Shown in pieces: positions 13,133 through 18,776 of a stretch of 18,776 bases of DNA. Source of the DNA: an uncultured Ruminococcus sp. (GTDB lineage: Bacteria > Bacillota > Clostridia > Oscillospirales > Ruminococcaceae); assembly GCA_900319195.1 (NCBI GenBank), contig ONNL01000211.1, forward strand, positions 1-18,776, in the 5' to 3' direction. Position 1 is the first letter of the stretch. Each line of letters begins with the position of its first letter. The translations under genes and the position numbers were made by a program. The notes beneath the pieces were generated by a model. That model saw nothing but the letters and a program-made list of their open reading frames with translations. It made no database searches and had not been told where the DNA came from.

Positions 13133-14044
13133 ATGCCTAATATCAGGGAAATACGCGAGAGGATAGACAGCATAAAGCAGATACTCAAAATTACAAATGC
13201 TATGTACCTCATGTCGTCGTCAAAGCTGAAAAAGGCGAGAAAGGCATTCGATTCCACAAGCCCGTATTTCGACGCTCTGCAGACGACTATACAGGATATC
13301 CTTGTACATACGCCGCATACGAGACAGGTCTACTTCAACAGGCGTGAGAATATCCCGCCTGAGAAGCGCAAAAAGGGCTATATCATCATAACCTCGGACA
13401 AGGGACTCTGCGGCAGCTATAACCACAATATCATCAGATATGCCGAGGACGAGATCGCAAAGGTCCCCGATATAAAGAATTGCTACCTCTTCGTTATGGG
13501 ACAGGTCGGGCGAATGCACTTCGCAAGCCGCAACAGGAGCGGCGACAAGCCCTCTGTGGACGGCGAGTTCCTCTATACCATGCAGAATCCTACGGTTTAC
13601 AGGGCAATGGAGGTCGCACAGACTGTGCTCAGCAAGTTCGAGGCGGATGAGCTCGACGAGGTATACCTCATATATACGGACATGGAAAAGAACGGCACCT
13701 ATCAGCCGAAAACCGTACAGCTTCTGCCCTTCGTGAGAATACACTGGGTAGAGGGCGCTGACGGCACGAAGAAGAAGCTGCCGAAGGCTTCGTTCCTGCC
13801 CTCGCCCGAAAAGGTAATGGAGTCGCTTATCCCGAACTACACAAAGGGACTTATCTACGGCGCTATGGTCGAGGCGTTCTGCTCCGAGCAGCAGGCGAGA
13901 ATGACGGCTATGGACTCCGCTACAACGAGCGCAAAGGACATGATAAAGGACCTTTCACTGCTCTATAACAGAGCAAGACAGAGCGCTATCACTCAGGAGA
14001 TAACCGAGGTGGTAAGCGGAGCAAACGGTCTTCAGGAGAATTGA
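13133..14044 (+). CDS. atpG: ATP synthase F1 subunit gamma
   Basis: 303-residue rotor shaft of F1. The N-terminal helix (REIRERIDSIKQILKITNAM) and the C-terminal helix (ITQEITEVVSGANGL) form the coiled-coil axle. The globular middle includes ITSDKGLCGSYN. Length is slightly above the 287 of E. coli; a more hydrophilic insert (about 65-80, PPEKRKK) accounts for part of this. It starts at ATG 13133, 14 nt after the delta-alpha stop, preceded by GGCGGTGACG as a moderate ribosome binding site. Confidence 0.95.
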   Translation: MPNIREIRERIDSIKQILKITNAMYLMSSSKLKKARKAFDSTSPYFDALQTTIQDILVHTPHTRQVYFNRRENIPPEKRKKGYIIITSDKGLCGSYNHNIIRYAEDEIAKVPDIKNCYLFVMGQVGRMHFASRNRSGDKPSVDGEFLYTMQNPTVYRAMEVAQTVLSKFEADELDEVYLIYTDMEKNGTYQPKTVQLLPFVRIHWVEGADGTKKKLPKASFLPSPEKVMESLIPNYTKGLIYGAMVEAFCSEQQARMTAMDSATTSAKDMIKDLSLLYNRARQSAITQEITEVVSGANGLQEN

Positions 14045-14060
14045 TTGAAAGGAGCTGCTT

Positions 14061-15461
14061 ATGGATAAGGGCAGGATCACGCAGGTCATAGGACCTGTTA
14101 TAGATGTTGAATTTGTTACGGGAAAGCTCCCTCTGATAAAGGACGCTCTCACCGTTGAGGTGGGAGGTCAGAAGCGCGTCATGGAGGTAGAGCAGCATAT
14201 GGGCAACCATACCGTGCGCTGTATCATGCTTTCATCGAGCGAAGGACTCAGCAGAAACATGGAGGTGACTCCGACAGGAAGCGGTATAAAGGTCCCCGTT
14301 GGTGAGAAGACGCTCGGACGTATGTTCAATGTGCTCGGCGAGCCTATCGACAGAAGGGGCGACGTCGGGGAAGAGGAAAAATGGGAGATACACCGCAAGG
14401 CACCGTCGTTCAGGGAACAGAGTCCTGTTGTTGAGGTGCTTGAGACGGGCATCAAGGTCATCGACCTCATCGCTCCATACGCTAAGGGCGGTAAGATAGG
14501 TCTTTTCGGAGGCGCAGGTGTCGGAAAGACCGTCCTCATTCAGGAGCTTATCAGAAATATAGCTACCGAGCACGGCGGCTACTCTATTTTTACGGGTGTC
14601 GGAGAGCGTTCACGAGAGGGCAACGACCTTTGGAACGAAATGCAGGAATCTGGCGTTATCGACAAGACCGCACTTGTTTTCGGTCAGATGAACGAGCCGC
14701 CGGGATCACGTATGAGAGTTGCGGAGACAGGACTCACAATGGCTGAGTACTTCCGTGACCGTGAGCACAAGGACGTTCTTCTCTTTATCGACAATATTTT
14801 CAGATTTGTACAGGCAGGCTCAGAGGTATCGGCTCTGCTCGGACGTATGCCGTCCGCGGTTGGATACCAGCCGACCCTTGCAAACGAAATGGGCGAGCTT
14901 CAGGAGCGTATCACCTCCACGAAGGAGGGCTCTATCACATCGGTACAGGCGGTCTACGTCCCTGCGGACGATCTCACCGACCCTGCACCCGCTGTGACAT
15001 TCGCCCACCTCGACGCTACTACCGTTCTTTCGCGTAAGATAGTTGAGCAGGGTATATATCCCGCAGTTGACCCGCTTGAATCGAACTCGCGTATCCTCGA
15101 ACCCGACATTGTCGGTGAGGAGCACTATCAGGTCGCAAGAAAGACTCAGGAGCTGCTTCAGAAATACAAGGAATTGCAGGACATCATCGCTATTCTCGGT
15201 ATGGAAGAGCTTGACGAGAGCGACAAGCTTGCAGTTTACCGCGCAAGAAAGATACAGAAGTTCCTCTCTCAGCCGTTCAACGTAGCTGAGAACTTCACGG
15301 GACTCAAGGGCAAGTATGTTCCTGTTAAGGACACTATCGAGGGCTTCAAGGCTATCATAAACGGCGATATGGACAAGTACCCCGAGGCTGCATTCCTCAT
15401 GGCAGGAACTATCGACGACGTTATCCAGAAGGCAGAGCAGATAGAACGGGACGAGGTGTGA
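14061..15461 (+). CDS. atpD: ATP synthase F1 subunit beta
   Basis: 466-residue catalytic subunit. The N-terminal beta-barrel starts GRITQVIGPVIDVEF. Walker A GGAGVGKT is at residues 150-157, GERSREGNDLW carries the catalytic Glu region, and LLFIDNIFRFVQAGSEVS is Walker B. The family block with ALLGRMPSAVGYQPTL and the DELSEEDK-like sequence (MEELDESDKL) of the C-terminal lever are present. Full length, no oddities. AAAGGAG (14046-14052 area) precedes the ATG. Confidence 0.98.
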   Translation: MDKGRITQVIGPVIDVEFVTGKLPLIKDALTVEVGGQKRVMEVEQHMGNHTVRCIMLSSSEGLSRNMEVTPTGSGIKVPVGEKTLGRMFNVLGEPIDRRGDVGEEEKWEIHRKAPSFREQSPVVEVLETGIKVIDLIAPYAKGGKIGLFGGAGVGKTVLIQELIRNIATEHGGYSIFTGVGERSREGNDLWNEMQESGVIDKTALVFGQMNEPPGSRMRVAETGLTMAEYFRDREHKDVLLFIDNIFRFVQAGSEVSALLGRMPSAVGYQPTLANEMGELQERITSTKEGSITSVQAVYVPADDLTDPAPAVTFAHLDATTVLSRKIVEQGIYPAVDPLESNSRILEPDIVGEEHYQVARKTQELLQKYKELQDIIAILGMEELDESDKLAVYRARKIQKFLSQPFNVAENFTGLKGKYVPVKDTIEGFKAIINGDMDKYPEAAFLMAGTIDDVIQKAEQIERDEV

Positions 15462-15465
15462 GGCT

Positions 15466-15876
15466 ATGGCTAAGAGCTTCAGACTTGAAATAATCGCTAC
15501 GGACCGCGTTTTCTTTTCGGGAGAGTGCAGTCACCTCGTAGTCACGACTATTGACGGAATGCTCGGAATACTGGCAGGTCATGAGCCGCTCGTCACGACG
15601 CTCCCCACGGGAGAGCTGAAATATATGGTGGACGGCAAGTGGAAATATGCCGCTATCTCGGGCGGATTTATCGAGGTAATGCCTGATAAGTCGATAATCC
15701 TTGCGGATTCCTGCGAGCTTCCCGAGGAGATAGACATAAAGCGTGCCGAGGAGGCGCGTGAGAGAGCTGAGGAGCAGATGCGCCAGAAGCAGAGCATAAA
15801 GGATTATTATCTGACACAGGCGGCTCTGAACCGCGCTATGAACAGACTAAAGGTCTCTCAGAAGCACTTTAAATAA
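15466..15876 (+). CDS. atpC: ATP synthase F1 subunit epsilon
   Basis: 136-residue subunit at the foot of the F1 rotor that contacts the c-ring and can inhibit ATP hydrolysis. An N-terminal beta-sandwich (about 1-85, with TIDGMLGILAGHEPLVTTL and SGGFIEVMPD) is followed by a C-terminal two-helix domain (about 90-132) rich in Glu/Arg. It starts 4 nt after atpD and is the last gene of the operon. No simple terminator follows; a large palindromic element begins 38 nt later. Confidence 0.95.
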   Translation: MAKSFRLEIIATDRVFFSGECSHLVVTTIDGMLGILAGHEPLVTTLPTGELKYMVDGKWKYAAISGGFIEVMPDKSIILADSCELPEEIDIKRAEEARERAEEQMRQKQSIKDYYLTQAALNRAMNRLKVSQKHFK

Positions 15877-15913
15877 TAGGATAAATAAGCTGTTCAGGTG
15901 GTCGTTACGTGCT

Positions 15914-16036
15914 GGCGTTTGCGTATTTGCCCACCCTCACAAACACGATAGACTGTCAAGACCGCAGCCTTTGGCTGCGCTTGCTTTAGTCTTGACAGAC
16001 TGAGGGTTTGTAGTATCATAGGCAAATGCGAACGCC
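15914..16036. repeat. Large imperfect palindromic element after the ATP operon
   Basis: The outer arms GGCGTTTGCGTATTTGCC (15914-15931) and GGCAAATGCGAACGCC (16021-16036) pair with two bases bulged and one mismatch. The inner arms CTGTCAAGAC (15953-15962) and GTCTTGACAG (15989-15998) are a perfect 10 bp. They enclose CGCAGCC TTT GGCTGCG (15963-15979), a perfect 7-bp hairpin. The overall 123-bp cruciform resembles a palindromic dispersed repeat or MITE. No coding potential is supported. It may double as the transcript end of the ATP operon, although no T-tract follows. Confidence 0.65.
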
Positions 16037-16178
16037 GCGTATATGAAAATTGCCTAAAGCTTTGAATACACAAATAATACACTGACGGGTTCATGTTTAT
16101 AAAATATGAATAACTTACTAAAATCAGCGGTTAATATTGTGCATATCTCAGTATTTTTCTAAATTGAGCGCTATTTGC

Positions 16179-16207
16179 TTGACTTTTTGCGAAAAATATT
16201 GTAAAAT
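16179..16207 (+). promoter_or_regulatory. Sigma-A promoter of secDF
   Basis: -35 TTGACT (16179-16184), 17-bp spacer, -10 TAAAAT (16202-16207). The start would be near 16214, about 43 nt before the secD start codon. The 16037-16178 stretch upstream shows nothing I can interpret. Confidence 0.6.
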
Positions 16208-16256
16208 AATAATAATTGTCAATGAGACAGATACATTTATCATAGGAGGCATGACC

Positions 16257-17669
16257 GTGAAAAAAATCGGTAAATCTACTTTCTTCATCGTGTTTGCCCT
16301 TATCGCACTGCTTTCATTTTCATCAATTGTCGGACTTGATTATCAGTTCGGTGATGTGCCCAAGACCTACATCAAGGGCGTTGATGATATCCGCCTTGGT
16401 ATAGACATCAAGGGCGGCGTTGACGTTACATTTGCTCCCGCAGATGACTATGACGCTAAAGAGAATCAGCTCGATTCGGCAACCGCAGTTATCAAGACAC
16501 GTCTTTCTTCACTCGGTATAACCGATAGTGAGGTTTACAGTGACACAAAGAGCGACAGGATCATCGTCCGCTTTCCGTGGCAGGCAGGCGAGACTGATTT
16601 CGACCCCGAGGCTGCTGTAAAGGAGCTCGGTGAGACCGCTGAGCTTACCTTCCGTGAGGGTACATCCACAGGAGAGGACGAGAACGGCGAACCTATTCTT
16701 CCCGAGACTATCGTTATCAGCGGTGCGGATATTGACTCTGCTTCACCGATGACACAGCAGGACGAGACAACTAAGGAGATCGAATACGTTGTTTCACTCA
16801 AGCTCAAGGATACGGGAACAGAAAAGTTCGCTGAAGCAACTGCAAGACTTGCAGGCTCAGATACACCTATCTCTATCTGGATGGATAATACAATGCTTTC
16901 GGCTCCGACGGTCAACAACGCTATCACCGACGGCAAGGCTATCATCACAGGCAACTTCACTGCTGATTCCGCAAAGAAGCTTGCAGACCAGATAAATTCC
17001 GGTGCTCTCCCCTTCAAGATGGAGACAAAGAGCTTCAAGACCATTTCACCTACAATGGGTGAGGGCTCGCTCGACGCTATCATTCTTGCGGCGGCTATCG
17101 CATTCATCTTTATTGCAGTTTACATGATATTCCTCTACAGACTTCCCGGCGCTGTTGCAGTTATCGCACTCGCCGGACAGGTAACAGGCTCTATCGCATT
17201 TGTTACAGGCTGGTTCGGATTCATGAACGGCTCGACACTTACTATCCCCGGTATCGCAGGTATGATACTCGCCGTTGGTATGGGTGTTGACGCTAATATC
17301 ATCACAGGCGAGCGTCTCAAGGAAGAGCTTAGGGCAGGCAAGTCTCTTGATTCGGGTATCAAGACAGCGTACAAGAAGGCGTTCTCCGCTATCCTCGACG
17401 GTAACGTAACAAACGTCCTCATCGCTATTATACTCATGGGAGCATTCGGCGTTCCTTCAAGCTTCTTCTCGAAGATACTCAACAAGACTATATTCTTCAT
17501 GTTCGGCGCAACTGCTGAGGGTGTTGTTTACTCATTCGGTTTCACTCTCCTCGCAGGTGTTATACTCAACTTTGTAATGGGCGTATTCGCAGCAAGACTT
17601 ATGCTCACATCACTTTCAAAGTTCAAGTGCTTCAGAAACAGAAAGCTTTACGGAGGTGACGCAGAATGA
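16257..17669 (+). CDS. secD: Protein translocase subunit SecD
   Basis: 470 residues from GTG 16257. AGGAGG (16244-16249) is 7 nt upstream, whereas the in-frame ATG at 16251 is only 1 nt from it. SecD works with SecF and SecYEG to pull exported proteins across the membrane using the ion gradient. Residues about 7-25 are the first membrane helix, then RLGIDIKGGVDVTF (family motif LGxDLxGG), a large extracytoplasmic domain (to about 260), and five more helices. The conserved transmembrane motif GMILAVGMGVDANI contains the Asp implicated in ion coupling. Its stop overlaps the secF start (ATGA). Confidence 0.94.
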   Translation: MKKIGKSTFFIVFALIALLSFSSIVGLDYQFGDVPKTYIKGVDDIRLGIDIKGGVDVTFAPADDYDAKENQLDSATAVIKTRLSSLGITDSEVYSDTKSDRIIVRFPWQAGETDFDPEAAVKELGETAELTFREGTSTGEDENGEPILPETIVISGADIDSASPMTQQDETTKEIEYVVSLKLKDTGTEKFAEATARLAGSDTPISIWMDNTMLSAPTVNNAITDGKAIITGNFTADSAKKLADQINSGALPFKMETKSFKTISPTMGEGSLDAIILAAAIAFIFIAVYMIFLYRLPGAVAVIALAGQVTGSIAFVTGWFGFMNGSTLTIPGIAGMILAVGMGVDANIITGERLKEELRAGKSLDSGIKTAYKKAFSAILDGNVTNVLIAIILMGAFGVPSSFFSKILNKTIFFMFGATAEGVVYSFGFTLLAGVILNFVMGVFAARLMLTSLSKFKCFRNRKLYGGDAE

Positions 17670-18637
17670 GCAAGAAAAAGAAAACTCAGGCGGAAGCAGT
17701 TGCAGTTCCGAGCAAGATCTATGACTTCTGTTCAAAGAAGAAAATGATCCTCGGTATCTTTATCGGAGTTATCGTTGTACTGCTCGTTGGTCTTATCGCC
17801 CGCGGAGTAAACTTCGCTATCGAATTCAAGGGCGGTACGATGCTCACCTACAGCTACAGCGGCGACGTTGACACAAACGCTGTCAAGGATACCGTTAAGG
17901 GAGTAGTTAACTCAAACGTAAACGTAAGACGCGGCGAGAGCCTTGATGACGGCGGAAATCAGCTCATCATCTCGTTCACATCAAACGAGGGTCTTACAGT
18001 TGACAGACAGACAGAGCTCACAAATGCACTCCGTACCGCATTTCCTGACAATGCGATCGAGCTCTACGATTCAAACGACGTTAATCCCTCGTCGGGACGT
18101 GAATTCCTGCTCAAATGTATGGTCGCTGTAATTTTTGCGGCAGTAGTAATTATCATCTACATTGCGTTCAGATTCAGAAATATCGGCGGCTGGCTCGCAG
18201 GTCTCAGCTCGGTAGTTGCCCTCCTTCACGATGTACTTGTTGCAATAACAACATCTGTGATACTCGGCTTTGAGTTCAACTCAAATACCGTTGCGGTAAT
18301 CCTTACGATACTCGGTTATTCGATAAACAATACTATCGTTATCTACGACAGAATCAGAGAAAACCACGCTCTTATGCCGAAGGCTGAACTCCATGAGGTC
18401 ATCAATCTCTCGAATACACAGTCTCTCAAGCGTTCGATAAGAACATCTATCACAACTGTCTCGACAATGTTCATCATTACGGTAGTTGTCCTTGTAACAG
18501 GCTATGATTCGCTCCTTACCTTCTCAGTTCCGCTTATGATGGGACTTATCTCAGGTACTTACACATCTATCTTCGTTGCTCCTGTAACATGGCAGTGGTG
18601 GATGGGTAAAAAGTCTGCTAAGGCAAAGAAGGCATAA
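17666..18637 (+). CDS. secF: Protein translocase subunit SecF
   Basis: 323 residues. ATG 17666 overlaps the secD TGA; GGAGGTGACG precedes it inside secD. The first membrane helix is about 27-47, followed by NFAIEFKGGTML (family motif EFxGG), the extracytoplasmic domain, and five helices from about 150. The usual GYSINDT motif of SecF TM4 reads GYSINNT here, with Asn at residue 222 in place of the usual Asp, while the following DRIREN is kept. The separate secD and secF genes contrast with the fused SecDF of Bacillus. A Lys/Ala-rich tail ends the protein. Confidence 0.94.
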   Translation: MSKKKKTQAEAVAVPSKIYDFCSKKKMILGIFIGVIVVLLVGLIARGVNFAIEFKGGTMLTYSYSGDVDTNAVKDTVKGVVNSNVNVRRGESLDDGGNQLIISFTSNEGLTVDRQTELTNALRTAFPDNAIELYDSNDVNPSSGREFLLKCMVAVIFAAVVIIIYIAFRFRNIGGWLAGLSSVVALLHDVLVAITTSVILGFEFNSNTVAVILTILGYSINNTIVIYDRIRENHALMPKAELHEVINLSNTQSLKRSIRTSITTVSTMFIITVVVLVTGYDSLLTFSVPLMMGLISGTYTSIFVAPVTWQWWMGKKSAKAKKA

Positions 18638-18673
18638 TGAATTATTTTTTGAGGGAAACTGATAGAGGAGAAA

Positions 18674-18776
18674 GGGTCGCCAACGGCGACCCGTACCCTC
18701 TGTCCTACGGACATCGTCTCGCCTGTCGGCTCGGTCGGTGCTTCTGCTTCGCAGAGGTGTACCCCAAGGGCACTTC
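18674..18776. repeat. Array of small hairpins, probable dispersed repeat (cut by window end)
   Basis: Consecutive short-loop hairpins: GGGTCGCC AAC GGCGACCC (18674-18692), TGTCC TAC GGACA (18701-18713), and CTTCTGC TTC GCAGAGG (about 18742-18758, one G.U). These are followed by CCC-CAA-GGG. No ORF is supported. The GC-rich, pyrimidine/purine-balanced make-up differs from the neighbouring genes and resembles intergenic palindromic repeats of gut clostridia. The first hairpin might also help end the secDF transcript, but it has no T-tract. Confidence 0.5.

Noticed and set aside
15894..16094. 66-codon minus-strand ORF after atpC
   Set aside because: It lies across the palindromic element and has no convincing ribosome binding site or protein features.
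16137..16256. N-terminal extension of SecD from a start near 16137
   Set aside because: It would overlap the promoter (16179-16207) and adds a Cys/Ile-rich segment not typical of SecD. GTG 16257 has an ideally spaced AGGAGG.

Overview
The window looks like chromosomal DNA of a low-to-moderate GC Gram-positive clostridial bacterium. The best guess is the Ruminococcus/Oscillospiraceae neighbourhood. This rests on strong AGGAGG-type ribosome binding sites, textbook sigma-A promoters, a poly-threonine linker in a surface cell-wall hydrolase, and the protein families present. The assignment is inferred from style and families, not from a database search. All protein genes are on the + strand; only a tRNA-Thr(CGU) at the left end is on the - strand.

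Layout. (1) 28-233: tRNA-Thr with its own consensus promoter, reading left. (2) 234-1447: an AT-rich upstream region with a WalR-like direct repeat, then a membrane-anchored or secreted SleB-type (Hydrolase_2) protein with a long Thr-rich linker and a terminator. (3) 1485-9046: a surface-polysaccharide operon behind a perfect sigma-A promoter: polyprenyl-phosphate glycosylphosphotransferase, mannose-1-phosphate guanylyltransferase, GDP-mannose 4,6-dehydratase, a small translationally coupled ORF, two GT4 glycosyltransferases, a GDP-4-keto-6-deoxymannose reductase-like enzyme and a small coiled-coil protein. Together these predict GDP-D-rhamnose synthesis and its transfer to a lipid-linked glycan. 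No flippase, polymerase or ABC exporter is in the window. (4) 9047-9395: a structured non-coding region holding a 134-bp inverted-repeat element, the ATP-synthase promoter, and a leader that can fold as mutually exclusive antiterminator and terminator. (5) 9396-15876: a complete F1Fo ATP synthase operon (a, c, c, b, delta-alpha, gamma, beta, epsilon). (6) 15877-16256: a palindromic element and a promoter. (7) 16257-18637: secD-secF. (8) 18638-18776: a run of small hairpins that looks like a dispersed repeat, cut by the window end.

The most unusual content is in the ATP synthase operon. The delta and alpha subunits are fused in one 676-residue ORF. That creates a stoichiometry problem, because F1 has one delta and three alphas. 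An in-frame ATG with a well-placed Shine-Dalgarno lies just after the part of alpha that normally contacts delta and could supply delta-free alpha. The c subunit gene is duplicated in tandem, with identical proteins and only synonymous DNA differences. The operon leader has the architecture of a riboswitch or attenuator.
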